From assembly GCA_001939145.1 (NCBI GenBank), contig LSRX01000184.1:564078-628077 (forward strand): a DNA stretch of 64,000 nt, in the 5' to 3' direction. This document shows positions 37,041-46,382 of the stretch, in pieces. The notes beneath the pieces are model-generated. The model searched no databases. It saw only the letters and a list, made by a program, of their open reading frames with translations, and was not told the DNA's origin. Source of the stretch: Symbiodinium microadriaticum. Taxonomy: Eukaryota > Sar > Dinophyceae > Suessiales > Symbiodiniaceae. Position numbers and translations under genes: made by a program. Each line of letters begins with the position of its first letter. Positions within the stretch are counted from its first letter, which is position 1.

Positions 37041-37844
37041 CCCCTTGGACTTCGATTGGTCAATCGCAGCAATCTCTGCTATCTCAATGCTACTTGCAAT
37101 TTGCTGTACTGGATGCGGCAGGTGCTTGGAACTGATCAAGCCTATGGTCCCCTTCGGCGAGCTATGCTTAGCCTCAGCACATCAGGCCGGGTCTATGTTC
37201 CTTCGCATATTCCTTGGACAGCTTTGCTACAGCATTGGCCGCACTTGCACTCACAGCAGGATGCTGCAGAATTTGTGGCCTTTCTTTTCAGATCTTCAAT
37301 GCCTGCAGCCTATCAAGGGTGCTGGGAGTCACGCCTCCTTTCAGAAGTACCTCACCCTCAGGTTACAGTCATGGACTCAGGTACGTTGGCCACCCCGCTG
37401 CAATTTGCTTTGGCCGGGGCCTCGCTGCAACACTGTGCTTACAGCTGGCATACTCAAACTTATGTTCATGCTCTCAGTGATCCTCCTGATCTTTTACTGC
37501 TGCATCTTAAACGGTTTCAAACTGATGCTGTCACGGGTGTTTGCGCAAAGAACAGCTCTGGGCTCGCGATACAGGCTGGCGAAGTCGTACGGCTGCACTG
37601 CTTTCACAATGCGGTCGACACCTCAACATACATTCAACAATATCGTGTTTTGGGGGTCATTTACCACATTGGGGCCGATCTCCAGGCTGGACACTACATC
37701 GCAGCACTGAGTGGTTCAGTACGCGGTCGTCGGCAGCAGCATGCTTTTTATGTTTGCGATGATGATAAGCCTATTCGTATCGCTGAAGCTGTACCACGCG
37801 AACTTCAAGAGGGTTGCTACATCGTTGGTCTGATGAAGATTTGA
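36979..37844 (+). CDS. Ubiquitin-specific-protease (peptidase C19) domain of the LINE
   Basis: Third frame, ending at TGA 37842-37844. Peptidase C19 landmarks appear in order. Cys box: LRLVNRSNLCYLNATCNLL (Cys codon 37077-37079; family form G-N-T-C-Y-M-N). QQ box: HSQQDAAEFVAFLFRSS at about 37250-37300. Core: LLLHLKRFQTD at about 37495-37525. His box: GVIYHIGADLQAGHYIAALS (GHY His codon 37692-37694). C-terminal: HAFYVCDDDKPIRI (Asp cluster 37758-37766). All three catalytic positions are present. At about 270-280 residues it is a compact USP without inserted fingers. USPs cut after the ubiquitin C-terminal Gly. In a retrotransposon it might process the polyprotein or protect it from ubiquitin-dependent decay; both are inferences. 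It has no own start codon near its beginning. It is reached either by the long third frame or by a -1 shift from the preceding domain. Confidence 0.85.
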
Positions 37845-38145
37845 TGCTCTAAGAGCTTTCCGCTTCTGGGCCTTTGCATTGCTGGTTTTCTTATTTTGTC
37901 TTTTGTAGTGCACTTTTGTTCAACATTGAAGCATGCTCGAACAGGTTCCCTAGTTAGTTTCCTGCTAGGTGCTACGGCACGGGGAAACTCCAAATCTTTA
38001 GCTTTTGACTGTGCCAACTGCGCATAGCTGCTATCGCCGAAGTGGGCGTGGAGCAGCCGAGCCTAGTGCTTGGTCTCAAGGGACGCAAAGCGTCATCGGA
38101 CGACGCTGCGATGGAAAGTGAAAAAGTGAAAGTAGTAGTAGTATA
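37845..38145 (+). other. LINE 3' region and right flank repeat
   Basis: T-rich beginning (TTCTTATTTTGTCTTTTGTAG), a GC-rich hairpin-like part (GACGCAAAGCGTC at about 38080-38095) and GTGAAAAAGTGAAAGT, then the 15-base flank AGTAGTAGTAGTATA at 38131. There is no poly(A) tail. An AAGTGAA-type or (AGT)n tail may serve instead. Confidence 0.6.
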
Positions 38146-38235
38146 GCATTGTTCAATAGCACTACTCCGCCACAAAACCGGCAAGCCTCATCCGATAACA
38201 AAGGTGTTTAGGGTGTAGAGCTCTTTTTTTTCATG

Positions 38236-38440
38236 TGTCCTGATCCTAGGTAGGATTAGGGAGACCCCTTAAAGGGGACCCTTCTTAACCCCACTTATGG
38301 CTCTCTAAAAAAGGGACCTTATTGAGAGGGTCTATATCTCCAGGGGTCCCCTTAATCCTAGCACCCTAAACCCTAAACCCGAAACCCGAAACCGTAAATC
38401 CCTAAACCTACATCCCCAAGGGTCCCCGTAATCCTAACTC
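38236..38440. repeat. Palindromic element with telomere-like tract and 28-base duplication
   Basis: Hairpin arms GGATTAGGGAGACCCCTTAA and CAGGGGTCCCCTTAATCC. The right end 38333-38360 recurs at 38409-38436 (TATATCTCCAGGGGTCCCC versus TACATCCCCAAGGGTCCCC). CCCTAAACCCGAAACCC tract lies between. Confidence 0.8.
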
Positions 38441-38547
38441 CCACCTGTGCAAGCTGGCTTAGGGTCGAGGAACAAGGCGAAGGTGCGGGGTAGGGGTGTT
38501 CTGAGTATCGAAATCAACCAGAGGTTTCATCTTGCAGCCATCTGGTG

Positions 38548-38650
38548 CATGTACGTATACGTATATATGTATATATGCATAAATGTATGTGTATATATAT
38601 ATATACATGTGTATATGTATGTGTGTATATATATATATGCATTATAATAT
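38548..38650. repeat. TATG/TA microsatellite
   Basis: ATGTATATATGCATAAATG and long (TA)n blocks. Confidence 0.93.
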
Positions 38651-38754
38651 GTGCGATGTGTGGGCTGCTCCAACATAGAGCTTAAACAACCCAAGACTCT
38701 CGACTCACTGGTGCTTGCAGTAAGCGTAAAACGCCAAGCCTCCTAGGCTGCTTG

Positions 38755-38860
38755 CGTTGCATTCTACATCCCTAAACCCTAAACCCTACACTCACTTGCC
38801 CTCTGCGGAGGTCCTTGCCCCCAAATCCCGAAACCCTCACCCCGAACCCCCACACACCAG
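38755..38860. repeat. Degenerate CCCTAAA words
   Basis: CCCTAAACCCTAAACCCTAC at 38770 and sparser words to 38855. Confidence 0.65.
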
Positions 38861-38883
38861 AAAGCCGAAATCCAAGCTTCCCA

Positions 38884-39106
38884 CCCAGAGAACCCAATAC
38901 CCCTTAATTTAAGGACTACACCTTAAATCATAAGATGAAGGCCCCTAGAATTTAAGGTATCTTCCTCAATTAAGGACTACACCTTAAATCATAAGATTAA
39001 GGCCCCTATAATTTAAGATATATTCCTCAATTGAGGGGTACTGGGTTCTCTGAAACCCCTAAATCCTGAACCCTAAACCCTAAAAAGGGGTACTGGGTTC
39101 TCTGGG
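38884..39106. repeat. PAL-A element, dimeric, with telomere-like tract and 19-base duplication
   Basis: CCCAGAGAACCCAATACCCC at the left, duplicated hairpin centre (ACTACACCTTAAATCATAAG twice). The right end AGGGGTACTGGGTTCTCTG at 39034-39052 recurs exactly at 39086-39104. Between the two lies AAACCCCTAAATCCTG and CCCTAAACCCTAAA. Confidence 0.92.
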
Positions 39107-39580
39107 CATGTCGCGCCGCCATCGCGGCCTAAAAGCGGCGCTGGCAGTCGCTGCCGGCGGAGCGGTTTGGGGGCGCTGTCTGCTGGTCCGGGAGCATAGA
39201 ACTTCCACAGTCTCGGTGTTTTAATGGGTTCCTCTTGAGGCTTTCAGCGGTCTATATGGGTTTCGGGTGTTAAAGTTTAGGGCTTGGGTTTCGGATTTTC
39301 GGGCGCTTTCTTCAGGGCCAACACTTCACGGCTTAATTAAGGGGAGGTTCTGTGTTTTACGGCTATGGATGCTTTGGGTTTGGGGTTTTTTAAGGTTAGC
39401 GACACTTAGGGTTGAAGGTCTTTCAGCGTTTTTAATGCTTGGGTTTCAGTGTTTAGGGTTTAGGTTTTGGTTTTCAGAGGCATATGGGTATAGCTCTCTG
39501 AATATTGGTGCCCCTTTTAGGTCGGAACTGCCTGTTGAAACCCATGCCGGAGCTTTGCGAAGCCACGGCGTGAACACATA
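39107..39580. other. No supported gene
   Basis: A 104-residue frame 39267-39581 is mainly the translation of degenerate TTTAGGG/TTTCGGG words and hydrophobic by chance. Nothing recognised. Confidence 0.5.
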
Positions 39581-39734
39581 GCCCTAAACCCTTTCATCCG
39601 AAACCTAAATTCCTAAACCCTCAACGCCCCGAGCCCTAGACCCCTAAGCCCTCTGATCCGAAACCCCAAAATCCTAAACCCAGGAAACCTAAAATCCTAA
39701 ACCCTAGGCCCTTTAACCCGAAGCCTTGTCAGCA
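39581..39734. repeat. Degenerate CCCTAAA tract
   Basis: CCCTAAACCCTTTCATCCG, CCTAAACCCTCAACG and AAATCCTAAACCCAGG-type units. Confidence 0.7.
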
Positions 39735-39928
39735 TAAGGGTCCAAAGGACCCAAAACCTGAAGGTGAAAGGGGACCATGCTTTTATGGTTCAGGGCTTAG
39801 GGTTTGGGGTTTTAGGGTTTAGGTTGAGTGTCCTACCCTAAGGGTCCAATACTTAGGTTTCGGATAGTAGTTATGTAGGTGGCTATTTGGGAGAGTATAT
39901 GATTATTACGTACTTGGACCCTTAGGGT
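39735..39928. repeat. PAL-G element, copy 2, interrupted
   Basis: TAAGGGTCCAAAGGACCC at 39735, a telomere-like tract at about 39780-39825, then a second start CTAAGGGTCCAATACTTAGG at 39838 and the family interior to GTACTTGGACCCTTAGGG. Confidence 0.78.
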
Positions 39929-40159
39929 AAGTCTAGGTGCTTAGCAGAAATGCATTGCCACTGCATGCCGTGATCCGTTCCTTTCCGAGGCTCAACTCTG
40001 CAAGCCGAACGAATTTGGAACTCTAGCAATCGAAACCTCCCAGCCAGAGACACGAGTCGGCCAACACACATCAGCGGCCTAAGCTCCTTCACGGAGCATT
40101 GCACAGCCAAACACAGTAGTGCAACGGACCGTCTTGGCCGCTTCTGTGCAAAAAAATCG

Positions 40160-41080
40160 TTGCCCATGGTATCTGCAGGTGGTTCGCACACGGTGCTTCT
40201 ACGAAGCGATGGATGTGCTGTCGCTTTCGGAATAAACGTCGAAGGGCAATGTAACATTCCAAAATTGGAGCAAGGTGTGTCATACACCCCGACTCTCATT
40301 CATTTTCTCATACTGTCCTTCTCCGAAGTGATGGCCGAGCAGTAGCTTGTGGGTACGACCATTACACTCAATGTCAGATTCCGGCTCTGGAACAGGGTGT
40401 GTCGTACACACAGGTTGCTGCAGGTATGGATCATACAGTGCTCCTTCGCAGCGATGGCCGTGCAGTTGCTTGCGGATACGGTCATTACAATCAATGCAAA
40501 ATTCCAACTTTGGACACTGGTGTGACATATGCACAAGTTTCCGCCGGCAATTCTTATACAGTGCTCCTTCGAAGTGATGGGCACGTGGTTGCTTGCGGAA
40601 GCAATTCTTACGGGCAATGCAAAATTACTGCGTTGGATGCTGGTTTGTTGTACACGCAGGTTTCTGCCGGTGCAAACCATGTGGTTCTGCTGCGAAGTGA
40701 TGGACATGTTGTTGCTTGCGGGCGCAATGATAAAGGACAATGTAATATTCCCGAACTCGAGACAGGTGTGTCGTACACACAGGTTTCTGCAGGTGGTTCT
40801 CATACAGTCCTTCTCCGAAGTGATGGACGTGCTGTTGCATGTGGCAGCAATTCTGCGGGGCAATGCGCAGTGCCAGCTTTGGAGCAGGGCCTCTCATACA
40901 CCGAGGTTTCCGCAGGTCCTTCTTCGAAGTGATGGGCGTGTTGCGGCCTTTGGACAATCCAAGTACGGACAATGTAGCGTTCCATCGTTGAAGTCCTGGA
41001 GTGACTTGTTCAGCTGTCGATCCCGGAGGGTGGACTACATTTCTGAGTTACGACGCAATACCCTACCTAAATCGTCCTAA
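40160..41080 (+). pseudogene. RCC1-like repeat protein fragment, two frame breaks
   Basis: Seven tandem units of about 123-126 bases encode RCC1-type blades of 41-42 residues. Each reads near SHTVLLRSDGRAVACG, then N-x-x-G-Q-C-x-I-P-x-L and YTQVSAGG. The HTVLLRSDG phrases start near 40187, 40309, 40432, 40555, 40678, 40801 and 40916. RCC1 folds as a seven-blade propeller; such repeats occur in exchange factors and HERC ubiquitin ligases and are very expanded in dinoflagellates. Units 1-2 are in frame 2; a loss of part of YTQVSAGG near 40285-40300 moves units 2-6 to frame 1. About 14 bases (the GGSHTV part) are missing near 40915, moving unit 7 (RVAAFGQSKYGQCSVPSL) to frame 2, ending at 41080. 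No ATG is clear at the start. Either a decayed gene or an exon array with errors. Confidence 0.75.
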
Positions 41081-41495
41081 GCCTCCACCTGTTGCGATTT
41101 TTGCGCTCTTGTGCTGGCTCGAAACAATGCACTGGAGTCACCAAACCCAGCAGAATCCCTAACAAAAAAGGGACGGTCGTCTTCGTGAGGCCAACTTGTA
41201 CGATAGATGTGCTTTCCACAAGGTGGGCACTGAGAATGTCAGCGTCTTGCAACCGTTTAGGTTTCCTTAAAGGCTTCCTTTATGGGATTCGATTCCCACT
41301 TGCGGGGCAATGACTCTGAACCGGTTTCACGCAGCGACAAAAGTGGCAAAGTCCTTAAGTCCTACAGCATCATCCCATTGACAGAGCCGAACCGGCATGT
41401 ACTTACACAGATATACAGGCAGATAGATGTTAGGGCCTGTGCGGGCATACAGGTAGCATATGGAAATATAGGTGTTCATGTACAAAATAAGCAAA
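41081..41495. other. No gene recognised
   Basis: Unique DNA. The open frame 41282-41671 is artefactual, since most of it is the CATA repeat that follows. Confidence 0.5.
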
Positions 41496-41499
41496 GGTC

Positions 41500-41620
41500 A
41501 CACACATACATACATACATACATACATACATACATACATACATACATACATACATACATACATACATACATAATTACATGCATACATACATACATGCATA
41601 CATGCATACATGCACAAATG
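41500..41620. repeat. (CATA)n microsatellite
   Basis: About 17 CATA units at 41505-41572, then TGCATACA variants. Confidence 0.96.
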
Positions 41621-41737
41621 CATTACATTACCTTACGTTACATTCCTTTAAATCAACCGCTGGCTGTGTGAACTAAGGCTCGGCGTTTTTTTTGTTAACT
41701 GCGCCTTGCCAAAAGGTATCAAGCAAGGAACTTAGCA

Positions 41738-41825
41738 TCTTTTNATGCATGCATGCATGCATGCACACACATATACACGCATACATAGATACATGGCTGC
41801 ATACATACATGTATGTATGCAATCC
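41738..41825. repeat. ATGC/CATA microsatellite with an N
   Basis: N at 41744, (ATGC)n, then ACATACATGTATGTATGC. Confidence 0.9.
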
Positions 41826-42557
41826 AAGACTGGAGGAAGCTGGACCGGTTCTACATCATTTTATAAGGAATTCTGCGCACCCTTGACGAGTTGGTAATAA
41901 CCTGTCCTAAACCCTAAACTCCCCAAACCCCACCCAGTTACACGAGTGACTGGTGGTGGGCAGTCGGATGAAGCCAGGCGGGGAATCTACAAGTTGCACT
42001 GGAGGGAGCTTCTGAAAATGTAGGCCGTCGCGATACACCAAAAACCAAAGGATGTTGAGAAACCTCCATGACGCCCAGCCAGCATCTTGTGATAAGGGCT
42101 AGACTTTGCCTTGGACCCTAAATACCTACGCGTTTAAGGACGTATATAGGGAAACCATAATAGGGAACCCTCAAAAGGGTAATTAGGTTCTTTAGGGGTT
42201 AGGCCTCAGCCCTTGCTTGCGACGCTGCCTTGCCGCGTAAGACAAGCTCGGGCACACAAAGCCCACAGTCATGAAGCCCATGGGTCGTTTATCCATCAGC
42301 TCTCCATCAGCTCGGCTAGCAGAGTCAAACCCTAGGCCCTCAAACCCTTTATAGGGTTTATAGGGTTTAGGGTACAATTTTGTGACCCACCCCCTGCACC
42401 CTAAACCCTAAAGCGCATATGTTGCCAGCGGCTCGTTCTCCATCGCAGAAGGTGGGCGGAATTCCCTGAAACCTAGACCCTAAAAAGTGTAAGCTTCATT
42501 TTCTCCCTCCAGCCGAGCCCTGAATCCTGGTAACAAGCATCTGAATGAAACCGAATT
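41826..42557. other. No gene recognised
   Basis: Unique DNA with short CCCTAAA words at 41907-41930, 42325-42415 and 42475-42490. A possible hairpin CCTAAATACCTACGCGTTTA to GGGTAATTAGGTTCTTTAGG at 42116-42200. Confidence 0.5.
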
Positions 42558-42645
42558 ACCAGCACCCCCCCTAAAGGGCCCCCTAATGGAGACCTTATGG
42601 TCCTTAGTCGTGGGTATTTTGGGGTATGATAGAGGGTAGTTGGGG
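42558..42645. repeat. PAL-P element, copy 2
   Basis: ACCAGCACCCCCCCTAAAGG, GACCTTATGGTCCTTAGTCG, TTTTGGGGTATGATAGAGGG. Confidence 0.82.
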
Positions 42646-42785
42646 GGGTTTAGATATTGAAGGGATCAAAGAATCCTAAACCCTAAACCCTAAACTTAGC
42701 CGGGTCTCGGGCTTAGGGCGAGGGGCCGAGCTGGAGATACTTCTCCGGGCCCAAACCAGGAAACCGTATCTTACAAAGCTCGAGG

Positions 42786-42906
42786 ACCTAATATAGGGGC
42801 CTTAATAATTTGGATAGGGTTTTTTGGGGGTATCTTATACTATATATTATGGTAAGGCACCCACAAAACCTTATTCAAATTATTAAGGCCCCTACATTAT
42901 TAGATC
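42786..42906. repeat. PAL-M element, best copy
   Basis: ATAGGGGCCTTAATAATTTG and CAAATTATTAAGGCCCCTA are perfect inverted arms. Centre TATACTATATATTATGG. Confidence 0.92.
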
Positions 42907-43095
42907 TGCTAGCGGTGCCGCTGAACCGCTGATCTTGTGGAAGGCTTTATCAGCAAGAGGTACCACGATCAAGAAACAGTAGTGCTTCCCATATATCCTT
43001 ATCGTGATAACCGAAATTAAGATTAAGTTGCTTCACGCCGCGCCCCACAAATAAAAGCACAAAACATCCTATCAGAAACCCGAGAACAGCCCACA
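42907..43095. other. No gene recognised
   Basis: Unique DNA. Confidence 0.5.
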
Positions 43096-43097
43096 CA

Positions 43098-43175
43098 ACC
43101 CTAATCCCTAAACCCTAGACCCTAAACCCTAAACTCTAGACCCCTATAATCCCTAAACCCCTCATCCCTAAACCC
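43098..43175. repeat. CCCTAAA tract
   Basis: About nine units with CTAGACC variants. Confidence 0.82.
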
Positions 43176-43262
43176 TTATTATACAACGCTACTACCCAAA
43201 AGTCCTCGACTCTGAAGACCCTCGGCCCCAAACTGTAAATCCTAAACCTTGAGCCCCGGAGT

Positions 43263-43371
43263 CCTGAGTCCATAATTTAAAGGCCGTAATCACTAGAATA
43301 GGGTTTAGGGTTTAGGGCCCTGAATCCATATTTTAAAGGCCGTAATCAGGGTTTAGGGTTTAGGGTTTACG
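43263..43371. repeat. Telomere-like tract with 30-base duplicated flank
   Basis: 43263-43292 (CCTGAGTCCATAATTTAAAG then GCCGTAATCA) recurs at 43319-43348 with two changes. TAGGGTTTAGGGTTTAGGG lies between, and another TTTAGGG run follows the second copy. Confidence 0.88.
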
Positions 43372-43454
43372 GCAGAACAGGGTTTTGGGGCTTATCATAC
43401 GTAGTACAGTTATCACAGGAAACCCTAAAGAATCCATAGTGGTAACTGTGTACA

Positions 43455-43562
43455 GGCCCCTATAGCCTGTATAACCCTAAGCCCTAAACCCTAAACCCCA
43501 AACCTCTAAACCCTAAATCTCAAAACCCTAAAACCCCTAAACTCTAAACCCTAAGCCCTATC
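43455..43562. repeat. CCCTAAA tract
   Basis: About thirteen units. Confidence 0.88.
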
Positions 43563-43684
43563 CTTGCCCAAGGTGCCCCTGGTGGGCACACCGCTGAGGA
43601 ACATCGACTTCGAGCGTCTGCGAGGGCCGGGAGCTCGGAGTAAGGGGTGTCATGAGAAGACTGAGAACTCTTTTAGCGTCAAGG
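43563..43684 (+). other. GC-rich coding-like island
   Basis: One frame reads VPLVGTPLRNIDFERLRGPG. Much richer in GC than its flanks. It has no family resemblance and no clear splice ends. It may be an exon remnant. Confidence 0.25.
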
Positions 43685-43800
43685 GCTTAAGGGTTTAAGG
43701 GTTTAGGGTTTAAGGGTGTAGGCTGTAGGGTTTAGAGTTTTACGTTTAAGGGTTTAGGTTGTAGGGTTAAGGGTTAAGGGTTTAGGTTGTAGGGTTTTCC
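43685..43800. repeat. TTTAAGGG/TTTAGGTTGTAGGG tract
   Basis: Repeated GGGTTTAAGGG and GGTTGTAGGGTTAAGG. Confidence 0.8.
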
Positions 43801-43884
43801 AGTCTTTCAGAAGGCTACTAGACCGGGCTACTCATTATCACAGTTCCATTACAGGGTGCAAGGGTTCTACATGCATTACGCGCT

Positions 43885-44225
43885 GACATTGACCTATAAA
43901 CCCTAAACCCTAAACCTTGAACCCTAAACCCTAAACCTGAAACCCTAAACCCTATAAGCCCTAACCCTAAACCCTATAAACCCTAAGCTTTGGGAACTCA
44001 AGGTCGGGGTTTAGTTTAGGCTTTTTTGATATTTAGGGTTTGNCATTGACCTATAAACCCTAAACCCTAAACCTTGAACCCTAAACCCTAAACCTGAAAC
44101 CCTAAACCCTATAAGCCCTAACCCTAAACCCTATAAACCCTAAGCCCTATACTATAAGTCCTATAAACCTTATAAACCCTATAAACCCTGTAAACCCTTA
44201 TAAGCCCTATAAACCCTAAACCCTA
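43885..44225. repeat. CCCTATAAACCC array with long direct repeat around an N
   Basis: The about 110 bases starting CATTGACCTATAAACCC at 43890 recur right after the N at 44043. The 43987-44040 segment (AGCTTTGGGAACTCAAGGTC, TTTTTTGATATTTAGGG) recurs at about 44296-44390. The order A-B-N-A-...-B looks like an assembly overlap. Confidence 0.85.
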
Positions 44226-44440
44226 AACCCCTAAGAAGGGAGGAGTTCAGAGCTCGGAGTGCAGGGTTGAAGGACTTTGGGGTTTGGGGTTGAAGCTTTG
44301 GGAACTCAAGGTCGGGGTTTAGGGTTTACTTTACGGTTTTAGGACCTAAGGTTTGGGGTTTTAGGCTTTTTTGATATTTAGGGTTTGGGGTTTTTAGGGT
44401 GTAGGGTTTAGGGTTTAGGGTCAGAGTTTAGGGGGAGGTC
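44226..44440. repeat. Degenerate TTTAGGG/TTTGGGG tract
   Basis: GGGTTTGGGGTT, TTTAGGGTTTAC and similar. Confidence 0.72.
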
Positions 44441-44448
44441 AGGCATTT

Positions 44449-44468
44449 AGAGAGAGAGAGAGAGAGTT
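44449..44468. repeat. (GA)n
   Basis: Nine GA units. Confidence 0.95.
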
Positions 44469-44629
44469 TCGAATCCCTACACAAGCATGGCACGAACGGC
44501 CCTGTGCGAAACTTTCTCAAACACTGGTTTCAACGAGAAAGCAAAGAACAAATCGACGGATATACTGGCGAGGGGCCCTAGAACTAAGTGGCTTGTAAAC
44601 CTGAGGCCTCCCCGTCCCTAATCCCGACC

Positions 44630-44725
44630 CTACCTGGGGATCCAAAAACCTACTGTTTTAGGGGTTATACCATAAAATTAAAGGGTCATAACCTGCTATC
44701 TTGTAGGGTTTGGGGATACAGGTAC
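44630..44725. repeat. PAL-I element, reverse copy
   Basis: CTACCTGGGGATCCAAAAAC to GGTTTGGGGATACAGGTAC. GGGTCATAACCTGCTATC in the middle. Confidence 0.88.
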
Positions 44726-45278
44726 ACCTTAAACCCTACATATACGCAACCCTTATGATGATGATGGAATCCTCCTCGTCACGACATGATAAGCAAGCCA
44801 CGGTACAGCGCTTTGCAACTCCTTAGGTTTTTGTCTTTTTGGACCACGCAACCTTCAGACTGCAGACTTCTGCTTCGGGGCCAGTAGCATCCAAGCCCGA
44901 AGCCGGTGCCGGAGAACTTGCAGGAAAGCTCTAGAACAGTTGGTGGTGAGGCCCTGAAGAGGAGGCCATGGAAACAATCTAGTCACGAAGCATGTGCCAA
45001 TCAGCCATGGCAACTTGAATTTCTGATTCTGAGGCCAAGTGACGTTCTGGACCTTGCCGTGTGCAGGTGCCGGTGTGTGTTTGCAGGTAGAGTAGTAGAG
45101 AGGAGGCTTGCAAGAGGTTTGGGGATTTAGAGTTTAGGCTCTAAATTCACACCCATCCGAAGGCACAAAATAGAGGTTCAACGGGCCGTTGATCAGCGAC
45201 TGATATTGAGGGGCTGCCTTCGTACCGTTTCCTAAAGCCTGAAACCGAAATCCTAGAGCTGCAGCAGTCTCCTCAAGT
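44726..45278. other. No supported gene
   Basis: A 74-residue frame 44906-45130 (PENLQESSRTVGGEALKRR onward) begins with GTG and ends in telomere-like words. The first 50 residues are protein-like but unassigned. Confidence 0.45.
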
Positions 45279-45373
45279 CCAGACCCCCGCAAGGATCCAA
45301 AAAGTGGAACCCCCTATTAAGTAGGGTCCCAAATTAGGGGATCTGCTTTTCACATCCTCCCGGGGGTCTGGGT
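45279..45373. repeat. PAL-H element, short copy
   Basis: CCAGACCCCCGCAAGGATCC to ATCCTCCCGGGGGTCTGGG. Centre GGGTCCCAAATTAGGGG. Confidence 0.82.
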
Positions 45374-45660
45374 ATCAATGACGTCCACAACAACCTGGCC
45401 CGAACCCAAAACCCCTGCGTTGCCCTCTTTTCTGGCCCCGGATTCTATTCGGAGACCTCGATTTTTGCAGTGAGCCTTAAACCTTGTACCCCGACCTCAC
45501 ACAAGGAGTCTTAACCGACATGAGCAAGCAAGGGTACACAACAAGGGTGCATGGAATGCCTTGAGAGATGCCCAGACGCGGGTTGTAGAGCTGTACAGCT
45601 GTCGTAGGTTTAGGACGTTCAAGTTGTAGGATTTTTTTTGAGGGTTTTAGCTTTCTAGAT
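45374..45660. other. No gene recognised
   Basis: Unique DNA. Confidence 0.5.
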
Positions 45661-45664
45661 CCGT

Positions 45665-45775
45665 CCAAAAACCCTAAACCCTAAACCCCTAAACCCTAAA
45701 CCCCTAAACCCTAAACCCCTGAAGCCCTAAACCCCTAAACCCTAAACCCCTAAAGCCGAACCCCTAAAAGGCCTG
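45665..45775. repeat. CCCTAAACCCCTAAA array
   Basis: Regular 15-base double unit, about seven times. Confidence 0.92.
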
Positions 45776-45894
45776 CATCCCAGTGCACAAGGAGCTTCCT
45801 GAGCGAGGATGAGATATCCCTTGCCACGGCCAGAGCGCAGGACCGGCCGGGTTTGGGACTTGAATCTTGAGAGGCCCGGGCCTCCCCTATCCCT

Positions 45895-45979
45895 TACCCT
45901 CAAAGGACTCATATTTTAAGGCTTTGGGCCCAAAGACCCTATTATATAAGGCTTTTGGGTTATTTTGATGCTAAGGGTA
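45895..45979. repeat. PAL-T element, copy 2
   Basis: TACCCTCAAAGGACTCATAT and TTTTGATGCTAAGGGTA ends. GGGCCCAAAGACCCTATTAT inside. Confidence 0.82.
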
Positions 45980-46002
45980 TCGGAAGGAGGACAAGCAACA
46001 CG

Positions 46003-46095
46003 GTTTAGGGTTTAGGGTTTCGGGTTTAGGGTTTAGATTTTAGGGTTCAGGGTTTAGGGTTCAGGGTTAAGGGTTTAGGATTTAGTGTTCCGTTT
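46003..46095. repeat. TTTAGGG/TTCAGGG tract
   Basis: About twelve units. Confidence 0.85.
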
Positions 46096-46207
46096 TTACC
46101 GCTTGGGCCTCAAGTCCCAGAACTAGAATCCAAACAGGTATCCTCGGGGTTAAGCATGGCTTCGGGTGCAGCGCCACGCAACGTAGCGCACCAGCAAAAC
46201 TACTTTA

Positions 46208-46382
46208 TGCCATATATATATATATATATATACACGTACAAAAATACATACATACATACATACATACATACATACATACGTACGTACGTACGTACGTACG
46301 TACGTACATACATACATACATACATATATGCAAAAATAGTATATCACACATAAATATATATTATATATATATATATATATGC
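46208..46382. repeat. (TA)n(CATA)n(CGTA)n compound microsatellite
   Basis: TA block, eight CATA units, seven self-complementary CGTA units, more CATA, then a second TA block at 46358-46380. Confidence 0.96.

Larger units (their letters stand above)
30137..38130 (+). mobile_element. LINE-type (non-LTR) retrotransposon, near full length
   Basis: About 8.0 kb with no terminal repeats, bounded by a perfect 15-base direct repeat AGTAGTAGTAGTATA. Gene order on the plus strand: broken ORF1-like region, endonuclease plus reverse transcriptase, C2H2-like zinc fingers, helical basic-tailed domain, ubiquitin-specific-protease domain, about 290-base 3' region. The element is free of telomere-like tracts and palindromic elements although both are dense outside, so it is young relative to them. 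At least one reading-frame break in the RT means that this copy is probably not autonomous as sequenced, unless it is a sequencing error in a homopolymer. Confidence 0.88.

Noticed and set aside
34374..37844. One continuous third-frame product of 1156 residues
   Set aside because: From about 35944 to 36975 it is Gly/Arg/Pro-rich nonsense, while the first frame carries a clear protein. I split it into RT/zinc-finger and USP parts.
40300..40972. Minus-strand frames of 187 and 115 residues
   Set aside because: Reverse shadows of the RCC1 repeats.
41282..41671. Frame with YIHTYIHT repeats
   Set aside because: Read of (CATA)n.
46150..46353. Frames with VCMYVCTYVRTYV or HTYIHTYIRTY
   Set aside because: Reads of the CATA/CGTA microsatellite in both directions.
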